DNA of 64,000 nt from Symsagittifera roscoffensis (taxonomy: Eukaryota > Xenacoelomorpha > Acoela > Convolutidae), in assembly GCF_963678635.1 (NCBI RefSeq), contig NC_087065.1, positions 62,832,754 through 62,896,753 on the forward strand, read 5' to 3'. Below are positions 52,614-62,844 of this stretch, piece after piece (position 1 is the stretch's first letter; the number at the start of each line of letters is the position of its first letter). The notes under the pieces are model-generated. The model was not told the origin of the DNA. It saw only the letters and a program-made list of their open reading frames with translations, and searched no databases. Position numbers and translations under genes: made by a program.

Positions 52614-54071
52614 GTGAGAATTATAATTGAAGACAGTTGTGATTTTATGATCTCGGCCTCTGCACCTCAATGGATCAAAGCTGAGGCTGTGTGTCATAAT
52701 TACTTCAAAATTAGATCAGCAGGCTATTGCGCTTGTAGCTCATAATGTTGCGACTAAAGATATGATTGGGTTTTTTCTCGGGAGGTATTTAATCAAGTAA
52801 AAGTCGAAGATTTTTTTTGTATTAAAAATTGAGTGGCCGCTGATATCAATTCTCTTTTCTTATCAATGTATCAATCAATGTATCTAAACATGCGTCACAT
52901 AAAAATCCCTTTGAACATTGTTCCTTACCGCTTCGTGAGTAAGTCAGAGTAATGAAGCATTGAACAGAAATATACATCATTTTTCTATAACTGCAGCTAT
53001 TTTCGTAAGTCCTTTACATCTCTCCGTCGAGTGGAGGTTGTTCATGCTGATACTTGCATTTTCTTACCACGACGAACAAAATTAAATACATAACCATTCT
53101 TTTGTTCACGGATTCATGTCTAGCAAAATGTACGTGATATATTCTGAGTGGTGGCTAATATTAGAAAGTAAAGAACCAGTTAAGATTTTATGCTTCAGAA
53201 GTTAAATAGCAAACTCGCACTCAGTAATTTGAAAGCATCACAAACTGCCAAATATAGCTGTAATGTGAGTTAAAAAAAAACGCTTAACCACGATAGTTTT
53301 AATTTAATGCAGGATTAAAAATAGCCTTGAAGACTCTTTCATGTCTTTTGATTTAGTTTTGGACTGAAGATAATTTTATGCTCATCAAATCAAACTGACG
53401 GAAGAAATGTAAACATGCGTATCACAAATTCAAACAGAAACTGGGATTAATTTGCAATTGTGTTAGACTATCTGGAATACTTGATGCTAAATTAACCCAA
53501 ATCAAGATTTCATGTTTGATCTGAATGGAAATAAGGTTTCAGCTTTAGACGAGCTTAGAATATGAAAGGTTAACAATAATGTAACGCTACAAAACGTCGG
53601 CCATCAATAAGGCGGTGACTTCTAATTGTGTCAAAAATTAAAAATCAAAAGTTAAATTTAAGTCAAACGAAAGAATATGAAAAGTTAACAATAATGTAAC
53701 GCTACAAAACGTCGGCCATCAATAAGGCGGTGACTTCTAATTGTGTCAAAAATTAAAAATCAAAAGTTAAATTTAAGTCAAACGAATAAGGACACCTTTG
53801 CGGATTTCGAATTCACCAACTTGTAAACTTGAAAAACTTAATCATAAAAACTAAAAACAGGCAAGTGATAAGTAATTTTTATTTTTTCTTATCTGCCCCC
53901 AAAACAAGAAACCTAGAATTTGCAATTCATCTTTTCCGATAGCTTTTTAAAATCTCAAAATTTGTTGCTTTGGCGATAGTTTACCGAATGGTGATCCATG
54001 ACGTAGCATGTTACGATACGAGTTCGTGTAAGTTTTGTTCGAAACTCAGTTGAATTAATGATTTGGTTTAG
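52614..54071 (+). other. Intron 1 of the KIAA0232-like gene
   Basis: 1458 bp, GTGAGA to TTGGTTTAG, phase 0 at both sides. Contains a 115-bp tandem duplication. Confidence 0.75.
53557..53786. repeat. 115-bp tandem duplication in intron 1
   Basis: Two nearly identical copies (53557-53671 and 53672-53786) from AGAATATGAAAGGTTAAC to AAGTCAAACGAA. One clear difference is AAAGG against AAAAG. It is a recent event. Confidence 0.95.
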
Positions 54072-57000
54072 GACAACGAAGTGAACTCATTGGTGGAGGA
54101 ACTGATCAGACAACTTGGACACGAGAAAGAAAGTAAAGATTCGCCACGGAGAGTCGCCACGAGGACGTCATCGACGACCGAGGAAGACATTGGAAACAGT
54201 GACTACCCTTTGTTAGGAAATGAGAGGCGTCCACAGGGATTGAACCGATACTTTAACAGATGTGCGTCGTTGAACAGCTGCAAAGACCTAAAGGGGGATC
54301 GGAGAACATACCATCACAGCTTTTTTCAAGTAAAAATGGGAAGGAACAAATTCAGAAGAGCAGATACGGGACCGAAGACCATGTCACAAGAGGTCCCTCA
54401 TAATCGCAGGGGTCGCGCGAGGATTGCATCACTCGACGGTTGTAGGTCTCTCTATTTGCCCAAGTTGATTTTGAGAAAGGAACGTACCAGCAGCACAGGT
54501 GGGGATAGAAAGAACGAAGATTGTTGCGTGAATCGCAGTCGAGTCAGCGGACCTCGGGAGTCGTCGAGGAAACGATTCAGTTCAGAAGAAAGTGGCGGTC
54601 ATTCTGACTGCCCGGACAGTTCCTGCTCTGGAATGAAAAGATCGTCTTCGCATTTAATTGATGTTTCTTCGGATTACGACGAGGAAGATTTTTTCAACGG
54701 TTTCTTGTTGGATTCTTATGACGAAATTGATGAAACTTACAACGAAGCGTTTCCTTCCTTGATTGAAACTCACAATGGACATCTCATTGCAGTAACGACC
54801 AGTATGTATCCTATTAATGTCAAGCGGGAATCTGCAGAAGAATCAAAAGCACGAACGGAGAAATTTGAAGCGGCTGTCGGGGCATCGCGAGCATCACTTC
54901 CACCGAACCCAGTGAGCAAAGGGCAGCCTATCTGGAGTTCGAAGGTCAAAGCTCCGATTGGAAGACCAATGAACAGAAAGTACGCCGATGCAGAGATAAG
55001 TAACTCAATCATTGAAGGTGCAAACATGTTGTTGGCTATCGACGAAGTTGTGAAGAGATCTCAATTAAGTGATTTTAACGACAGAAAGTTTGACCCGGGC
55101 GCGGACTCATTCTGCTCCTACCAGTCATTGCTTGGCGACCGTGATTTTGACAGTATATTGAATATGATTGGTCTCACTCCCGAAAAGTTTCCAGGCGTCC
55201 GGGAAAAAGAAAACCCTTTCAATTTTGACGTCTCGGATTCCTTGCAATCCTTTTCCAAATGTGCAAAAGATTTGTTCAAGGAGAAAACTGCAGGTATTGA
55301 AAATGACAAAGTCTCGGATGTTGAACTGAAACAGGGACTGCTGTCACCAGATTTGTCAAAGATTTGGGAGAGAGAGGGTCTCGAGCGGAAAAGTTCTAAT
55401 GATTTGGGAGAAGTAGGATCTAGTTTGAATTCAAACAGTGAACCGACATGCGACTCCGATGAGAACTTACAGGCTCGAAAGCTGTCCTCGGGAACTATTA
55501 ATGCTGATCCAATATGGATGCCTACTGAAGCTGATCTCGGAACTTCACTGACAAACACTAGTTCGACGGATTTTAGGTCCAAAAATGAGAACTCGCTCTT
55601 GGCAAATGTCGATATTCCTGTGCCTGAAACTACACATCACGAAGTATGTTTTGACCTTTTAGCGGGGTTTCCGGGAATCATGCTAGGTTCAGAAAATGAA
55701 AACGAAGACCAGTCTTCTGTTGCTAAGTCTGAAAATTCTAAATGCCAATGTCGGAACAAAATCAGCTCCTCATTTTGTAACTGTGATAACCCTGATATTA
55801 AGTACCCGGATATCTACTTCTCAACTTACGACCCCCAACTCTTTGACTTACTGGGCTTTTACATGTTGAGAGAGAATATTGGGATGCCAAATGGTGGACC
55901 AAATGATCTTTTTTCATTGGGAAACTTCTACAGAAAGCGCGACATTTACTTTGATGACTACTTTGCAGAAGCGGCTCCAGTCACTTTTGAGCCAAGACAG
56001 ATGTCAAGTACGGATTGTGCGCTACCTCCAGTGCTTACGGAGCACTTTCTGATGGAAATCATGAGGTACAACGAAGGCATCAGCCCTTCAACTCCAGTGG
56101 GATCTGAGTTTGATACCGGGAGTCTCTTCGATGACAAGTCCTCAGAAATCACGACATTGCAACAACGGGCGAACAGTTTAATAGCTAAACATCAACGAAT
56201 GTACCAGGAGACTGCTAATGTTCCGGTGCGTGTAGATGCTGCGATGCAAACAGACTTGATTGAGTCACCGACGGCCGCAGCAGATGAGGGCAATGACGCC
56301 AACTCGGCGTCTCCGGTAGATAACGATCAAGAACTTGCAGACAACGTAATGATCGAGCGAGTAAAAGACGACGACTTCGCGAATTATATTGAACAACAAG
56401 CGGAACAAAATGCTCTAGCTGCTGAGGGTGAAGAGTATGTCTTCGATCCCAAACTGACTCCATGGTCGGTTGGAAGTTCTTCTTTTGCTACTGAAACTCA
56501 AGATGCGATTGCGATGACTACTCATACCAATACAACAACTGCCAGTTCAGCTAGTGACACGATAGCCGCTAATTTTAAACCGATAAACGACGATCACTTC
56601 CATACCTTCAAGTGTCCGGCTGGTTGTGATCCAAATGCGGCAGCATCAACATCAAAGCATCATCAGGTTCACGAAGAAGACCTGTTGATTTCGCCGAAAA
56701 CTCATTTCAGACCAATAAGTGTGCAGAGCGGCGACGACGAAGATGAAGCAAATGATCAATTTGAAGAGCAATTGACAATTGAGCAGACATTTGACGTTTT
56801 TCCATTGCCGAACATTGTTGAGGGTCCCGTAGAGATCAAGGATTCAAAGCTGTTTACAAGTTGGTGCAAAGGAATCACGCAGCCAGACATCGTATTTCCG
56901 GATCAGACAGTGCCCGAAACTGCTGAAGCTTCTGGCAGGAACAGTGAGCTGTTGCGAAGTATCTGGGGGCGTCCTGACATTCCAGGTGTGCCCTCAGAAC

Positions 57001-57680
57001 AATCGGCAGATCTTGCAAGTGAAAATACAAGTGTCGGCAACTCGTTGTGGTGTCCGAACGTCGATAAAAATGCTTCGACTTCTGACTGGATAGAATCTTC
57101 AGCGAATCATTTTGAAGCAAAGAGTTCGGCTTTTGATTGCCAGCAAAAGTCAACAATGGAAGATTCTTTGGACATCAACGCTTACCTGAATATGAATCTA
57201 AATAATGGGGCTTATGACGCAAATGGTGTTGAAGAATTGGAATTTGTTTTCGACCACGAAATGAACGAGCAAAATGCGTATTCAATTTTGAATCATCAAC
57301 ATCCTCCGTCATCTCAAAATTCGATTTTCCCGACTGAAGTGCCAGTCGGATTTATTCCGATGGAAACTTTAGAAGACGTGGACTGTAAATGCATGGCCAA
57401 CTTACCGGGTGAACTAGGCATCGATCCCAACTGTCAGCTACATGGAGCGGGGGCTGCTATCTACATAACCACCGGTGACGCCCATTCTATGTCAAGCGGC
57501 GGCGACTGGAGCATCGGGTCGAGCAGTAGCTTCAGGGCACTACCCGCTACTACCGCTTTTAACCCGAACATGATTGTCGGCTACCAAGGAGGAAATTTCG
57601 CCAACTTCAGTGGCTCATTAGGCAGCAATGGAAAGAAGTCTCAAATGAAATCCAACATGGCAGCTAACATCTTACAGCTG
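54072..57680 (+). CDS. KIAA0232-like gene, exon 2 (main coding exon)
   Basis: Follows an acceptor TTTAG, continuing in phase 0 as DNEVNSLVEEL, which matches the human LVEEL segment. There is no ATG at this frame's start, so splicing is needed. The 1203 codons are acidic, Ser-rich and mostly disordered. Islands match human KIAA0232 in order: YNEAFPSL at protein residue about 361, a tryptophan in TPWSV, SPKTHFRPIS at about 1012 with an acidic stretch after it, and LRSIWGRPD. Several Cys-rich spots (CQCRNKISSSFCNC, CKCMANLPG, CPAGCDPN) could bind metal. No enzymatic domain. The frame stops at 57687-57689 if not spliced; CTG/GTTAGC at 57680 is the chosen donor. Confidence 0.8.
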
Positions 57681-57812
57681 GTTAGCTAAAAACTTTTTTT
57701 TTCATCAATTTCATGACTTAAATTCATCATTATAACTATTGTTGTGCAAGATATAGAAATTTTATTGGATTGCGATTGAATTGAATTGAAAATTCTTGTT
57801 TGATGTTTGTAG
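57681..57812 (+). other. Candidate intron 2 of the KIAA0232-like gene
   Basis: 132 bp, GTTAGC to TTTGTAG, joining two phase-0 frames. The donor is weak, so exon 2 could also terminate at 57689. Confidence 0.5.
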
Positions 57813-58457
57813 AATCAGAGCTTTGTGTCACAGCGACAGAAAAAACGAAGTCGCAGTTCTAAAAGTGAGAAGGATAGCAAGTGTGCGAACAAACCTTGCA
57901 GCTATTTCTTGGAGGGCGGCTGTCATAGATCCGACTGCAAGTTCTCACATGATTTGGGCAAGATTCCCTGTCGATTCTTCGCGGAGGGTGGCTGTTTTAA
58001 AAACATATTTTGTCCGTTTAAACACGCACTTCCCAATTCAATTGTAGATACGGCAGGTGAATTAACGGGATCGTCTAAGAATTCAACTGAGACTTATGAA
58101 TGTGAAGTGGCCGCTGGTAAACTCGGTGGAGGGTCCTCGGATTCAGCAGAGATCTGCAGCGCCAAAGAAACCTCGGAAAGCGACAATGGGTTGCAGCCTG
58201 TAGAATTAATTGCATCATTAGATAAAGTGGCGAAAACGAAGAACTCGAAGCGGCGAAGATGTAAAACGAAGAATAAGAAGAATGTGCCGAACTTGAAGGA
58301 CAGCGGCGAGTTTCCGATTCTACCGAATGAACAGGAAGGAACCAAAGAGGAGTGTGAACAACTAGCAGATGCTGCCCAACTCAGACTCAATTCGATCTAC
58401 GCTACTGATGTAATTAGCGTCTTAAGTACTTGGTTTATCGATAGGGTGTTCTTTTAA
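57813..58457 (+). CDS. CCCH zinc-finger exon, probably last exon of the KIAA0232-like gene
   Basis: Begins after an AG acceptor as NQSFVSQRQKKRSRSS. There is no ATG near its start, which argues for joining to exon 2. Two CCCH fingers follow: CSYFLEGGCHRSDCKFSH (CX7CX4CX3H) and CRFFAEGGCFKNIFCPFKH (CX7CX5CX3H), typical RNA-binding modules. Next come a Ser-rich stretch, a basic cluster (KRRRCKTKNKKN) and EFPILPNE. The stop is at 58455-58457. Joined to exons 1-2 the protein would be about 1555 residues. As I remember human KIAA0232, it lacks CCCH fingers, so this is either a lineage feature or the end of a separate, overlapping gene. Confidence 0.7.
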   Translation, partial: NQSFVSQRQKKRSRSSKSEKDSKCANKPCSYFLEGGCHRSDCKFSHDLGKIPCRFFAEGGCFKNIFCPFKHALPNSIVDTAGELTGSSKNSTETYECEVAAGKLGGGSSDSAEICSAKETSESDNGLQPVELIASLDKVAKTKNSKRRRCKTKNKKNVPNLKDSGEFPILPNEQEGTKEECEQLADAAQLRLNSIYATDVISVLSTWFIDRVFF

Positions 58458-59340
58458 AGGTCATTGTTCCAAACACACAAAATGAGAGGAAACGAACAAT
58501 TACCTAGAATGTTTTTAACGCAATTGAAGGTGCCTTAATGGGTATCATGGAGAAGCTAATGTAATATCATATTAGATGCCTTTAACTGTCTTTTTAGGAT
58601 TCCAAAAGACTGAAATTCATGCGATTCAGACTCAATTTATTACCCAGGCGCGGCTTGATTTATTTACGCGGGCCCCGTTTTTTGATCATAAGTCATAATT
58701 TTGATTGCAAAATATATGCGGTATTAGACAGGAAAAAGCGTGCATTACTGTTCGAGTTCACCTTTTCAACCTAAGTCGCACATTTTTGTTCAGCTGGAAT
58801 TTAAGGCGATTTAAAACATTTTTTTCCGCTTTTTTCAAGCGCATTTATTGCTTCATGTTTTTTTTGTTTTGTGCACTGGAAGTGGGTAGGAACTTTGTCT
58901 TCGGGTGTGTTATCGTTTATATTAGCTTTTGTTCTAAAAAAATCAGGCACCTTAAGTAATCATGCGAATGGTACAAGGAATATATCATTTTGAAGCCCAT
59001 TGGTGTTGGAAAAAGTTGTTCAAATATGTGATTTTTCTTGTTTCTTATTTTGTGAAAATAATTTTTTGCCTAGGAAAAATTAGTTGACGAAGCTTCTTTT
59101 CTTCGAATTTTTTTCTTACCACTCATAAAAAAAACGACAAATATGACACACTTGTGAACATTAAACAACAAAAATGACACACTAAAGTTAACAACAGTGC
59201 TGCAAAAAAAAGTGGTCAGAACTTTTTTTAGTACTTGCAAGTCTTAAAATCTTAAAATGCTCGAATAACAAAAATATATCAATAATCAATTTTTTATGAA
59301 AGCTTTTAGGTGTATATGCAATTTCTATTTAGTTTCATTT
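58458..59340. other. Non-coding 3' flank
   Basis: AT-rich with T and A runs. No frame with recognisable content; no clear AATAAA close to the stop. Confidence 0.5.
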
Positions 59341-59620
59341 GCTTAAAGTTAGGCAAAATGCGCTCTCCAATTAGGGAAACGGCGCGAAAAAACGTGATAG
59401 ATTTCTAGTTTCGAAAGTGGATTTTAATTTAGGTGTCTAAGCGGAACAGACAATTTATCCATTGATCCAGTTTTTTTAAACTGGGTTAATTTTAAGAAAA
59501 AAGTGCCTTTCATAAACTGTTCTTGAAACCCAGAGAACTTTAAACTGATATAATTTTGTTTTGAATTTCGAAAGCTGAGAAATATTGAAAAAATTTAATC
59601 CATTTTTTTGGTTTCCTTAA
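59341..59620. repeat. Dispersed repeat family A, copy 3
   Basis: Contains ACGGCGCGAAAAAACGTGA, TTTCGAAAGTGGATTTTAAT, AAGCGGAACA, CATTGATCCAGTTTTTTTAA and CTGGGTTAATTTTA. Confidence 0.7.
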
Positions 59621-59639
59621 TGTCTACTATCGAACAGCA

Positions 59640-59800
59640 AAAACTATAATGAATTCTAATTTCGAAATAGACTTAAATTTTCCGAGTTCCCCGCGGAACA
59701 AAAAGATTACCATAGATCCAGTTTCTCTAAATGGGCTAAGAAAAAATATAACTTATCATAAACAATTCTTTAAATTCCAAAAGTTTTAACGCAGTGAAGA
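59640..59800. repeat. Dispersed repeat family A, copy 4 (partial)
   Basis: Contains AATTTCGAAATAGA, CCGCGGAACAAAAAGATTAC, ATAGATCCAGTTTCTCTAAA and TATCATAAACAATTCTT, in family order. Confidence 0.6.
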
Positions 59801-59859
59801 CTCTTATATTGGTCTTAGTGATAATTTTTAAGAAAAAAGTCTTATTATTAATGCATTTA

Positions 59860-60150
59860 TGAATGCACCGAGGTATATATGCGCTTTTTGAATTCACCAT
59901 AAATTCATGTACCGAACGTTAGATAATTTGCACCTCTAAATACGAACGTGAAATGGAGCGGAAAAACGTGAACGACTTCGTTGAGGAAGTGGAATTCAGT
60001 TTTTAGATTTCTTAGCGGAAAAACTACTGTACCTATTGATCCAGTTTTTTCTAATTGAGTAAATTTTATCGAAATGTCAATCATAAGTGCGTCTTGAAAC
60101 TCAAAGAGGGTTAAGGCCATAGTTTATTTCTACTTTAAAATTCGAAATTG
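59860..60150. repeat. Dispersed repeat family A, copy 5
   Basis: Contains GGAGCGGAAAAACGTGAACG, TTTAGATTTCTTAGCGGAA, CTATTGATCCAGTTTTTTCT and GTCAATCATAAGTGCGTCTT. Confidence 0.7.
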
Positions 60151-60466
60151 AAATTTTTTCAAAAATAAGTAAGTTTTGTCTCTTTCTTTGCGTGCATTGA
60201 CTGTTTTCCAACTATCTGATGGCTATATTTTTTATTTATTTTGTTATTGTTATTATTTTTTGCCTCTTAACTTAGCGCGAATTGGTACGAATTCAATGCG
60301 TGGGGGTTTTATGTTTTAAGCCATCTTAAGTTATTGTCTATAAAATGGCCCCTTTGCTTGACTGAATATGTCAAATCATTTTTTTGACCTAAATGTGTAC
60401 TGTTGAATGGGTCGTAGTTGTTTAGGGCTCTTTTTCCTTTTCCTCCCACCTCACATAAGCATAAAT

Positions 60467-60520
60467 TTTATGGTGTAACGAGGGGTTTTTAAAAGGTTAG
60501 GTAGGAAAACCAAATATGTT
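60467..60520. repeat. Short dispersed repeat E, copy 1
   Basis: AAATTTTATGGTGTAACGAG then GGAAAACCAAATATG; matches 62069-62120. Preceded by a pyrimidine-rich stretch in both places. Confidence 0.65.
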
Positions 60521-60944
60521 TGTCTTGGCTTAATTAGTAAATTTTGATCACAACGTGAACAACGATTTTCTGTGTAAAGTTTTGCAGGGGAGGGAGGGGG
60601 CGAAGAGCCTTACTTAGTTGCAAAAACTCAGTTTTTACTCTAGCGATTGTACAGAACTTTTTTCCCCGTACATAACTTGTTCAAAGGACTGATCTCCTAT
60701 TCCGCTCTGTTGAAAATGCTCCAACAGATATATCTTTAAATATATTTCTATTCAAAATTTGCTTTTTAAGTTTGTTGTAATTTTACAAATTCGATTTGTT
60801 AAAGTTTGTATTTTTTTTGGTTTCTTTTTGGGTACTAGGTTACTTGTTTGGTCCCTCAAAGCTGCTGTCGTCCCTTATAAACGCAGAGGTGCAGTATGTA
60901 AGCTAATTCTTGCTAATCATTATATTTTCCCTATGCTGATGATA

Positions 60945-61150
60945 AAACGGGCGTGATTAGTCTAGTGGATACAAAGCTGGTTCACAAAAAAGTTAGTGTG
61001 TGTGTGTTTCGAGAGGGAGCGTAACTTAAAAACGGCTCTGCCCCTGTTTGAAAAATATGATTGTAAAATGGAAGTTTTGCACATAGCCATTTGTTGTTTT
61101 CGTATTGCAAATGGTGCGAAACTCTGCTTCACCTCTGTGTCAAAATTGAA
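60945..61150 (+). repeat. tRNA-derived SINE candidate
   Basis: GGGCGTGATTAGTCTAGTGG at about 60949 resembles a tRNA 5' end with an A-box. TGTTTCGAGAGGG about 45 bases later resembles a B-box. A tail ends near the CTCTGT hairpin word shared with repeat family C. No intact tRNA fold. Confidence 0.4.
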
Positions 61151-62068
61151 ATAATTTCAATTCTTATGGACGGATGGTTTGCTTGAAGATAAAAATAGGG
61201 AATAAAATAAGCCTTAAAAGTATTGTTTAGACATGCTACAGACACTCAATTTTTGCATTTCTTTCACGCAGTTGCCTCTTCGCTTACATCTTCTTTCTTC
61301 AGGGTTTTCACAACTTCAATGATGTCGCCGTCATGTAGATCTTATCTAAACGTTTGATGACTCAATTGGAAAGAGAAGACTGTCAAACTCAGAAAATTCT
61401 CCAGCAGATAACATCACTTATGAGCAAAAGCACGGAATTCGATTTGTACATAGTTTTACCACTCATTCAACCAACCAAACAGAAGAACCTCACTTCGTTG
61501 AAAAGAGAAGCTGTCGATCTCTCTTTTTGCGTCATCTGCAGCAAATTGATTGTATTATACCGATTAATTGCAAATGAACAATTTATCAATTCACACTTTT
61601 TCAAGTGTTGCACATCATAAATTTGTTTTCTCATACTAGTACCATGCCCCCAACCCGTATAAAAAATAAAATATTACTTCTGAATAGCCGAATCGAACCC
61701 GCGATTTGAAAACCTAAAAATTATGCCAAAATTCTACTTGTTAAACTGGGTTTTCTTTCAAGCGAATGGATTAAATTGAGCCCTGTTGCTGTCTGCTGTT
61801 TTCACTGGACTTGAATTTCAATTTGATGTCATTATCAATAATCGATTTAACTAATTTCATCATTTTTTCAGTACCTTTGCTTGCCATTGTTTTTTAATCA
61901 CTAAATTCACAAACCCCTACCCACTTCAACGCCCCGGTTAAATTACAATTTTTGACATAACTTTCCCAACCCAAAGTCATTTCCCAATTTGTTTATACTG
62001 TACTCACTCATTTGGCATTTGGCTCTTTTTCTCTCCCCCCCCCCTCCCCCTCTCGAATGATCAGAAAT
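61151..62068. other. Gene-poor stretch with a small open frame
   Basis: A frame from ATG 61357 to 61620 (87 residues) lies after a good acceptor (TTCTTTCTTCAG at about 61302) but shows no domain. At about 61680-61760, minus strand, GCGGGTTCGATTCGGC resembles a tRNA B-box remnant. Nothing firm. Confidence 0.3.
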
Positions 62069-62120
62069 TTTATGGCGTAACGAGTGGTTTTACAACGTTA
62101 AGTATGAAAACCAAATACGA
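62069..62120. repeat. Short dispersed repeat E, copy 2
   Basis: AAATTTTATGGCGTAACGAG then GAAAACCAAATACG, following a C-rich run at about 62034-62051. Confidence 0.65.
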
Positions 62121-62709
62121 GGAAAAAGAGTCACTCATTTTGCCGTGCTAAATTGAAAATAAAATTTAAGAATTGAGCAGAACATACAATTTGTCTGTTA
62201 ACCAGTACTGGAATAACCCTCACCATACAAAAACTGACCCCTCATCTCGTGGTAGTCAACTTCATTCACCGGAGTAACTGCTGTTATACATTGTGAACTC
62301 AACCAGTTTTTTCTTTTCGAGATTTCAGTTTACATTTTTGTTAACGTATTATCGAAATGTCTGAGAAAAAAATTAAAATCAGCTTAAATAAAAAAAAAAT
62401 GTAGTTAATTGATAGTCAGTGCATTTTTTGGACAGCATTGAATTTTTAGTGTCTTCGTGCTATTATATATGAAGCATTTATGAGTGAAAATTATTTTCCT
62501 GTTACTGTACAGTTAGTAGTATTAAATCCATCTTAATTGAAAAAAGATTGACATAACTTCTAACAAATACTAATCAAAGTTCTTTATCTGCAGCAAAAAA
62601 AAGTTCAATCGAGAAGTATTGACTGTGATGAGTTGATGTTCTTTTCCATTAGAAAATATCTTTTCTGAGTTAGAGAGTGTTTTTTGATAAAAGTGTGTTC
62701 TTTATTCGC
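62121..62709. other. Non-coding DNA before a possible gene start
   Basis: AT-rich. No frame seen. It may hold the promoter and 5' UTR of the gene suggested at 62710. Confidence 0.4.
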
Positions 62710-62844
62710 ATGACGTAAGTTATACCATCTTCTTGGTTGTGCTATAGTGTGATAATTTCAGGGCTCATTTATTGGATGCTCATTTGTTGGACGTTATTTT
62801 AAGTGTCTTTAAATGTGTCAATGACGGGTTCAATTTAATCCGTG
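62710..62844 (+). CDS. Possible gene start with a 47-nt intron (partial)
   Basis: ATGAC at 62710-62714 is followed by GTAAGT. A 47-base candidate intron ends in ATAATTTCAG at 62761. Joining restores an open frame of about 29 codons starting MTAHLLDAHLLDVIL and ending at a second good donor, GTAAGTAT, at 62845. Unspliced, the ATG meets TAA at once. The residues fit an amphipathic helix; no family recognised. The following exon is not found, so it may lie outside the window. The ATG context is weak (C at -3). Confidence 0.35.

Noticed and set aside
60949-61020. Functional tRNA gene
   Set aside because: A-box-like start only; the arms do not close, so a SINE-like origin fits better.
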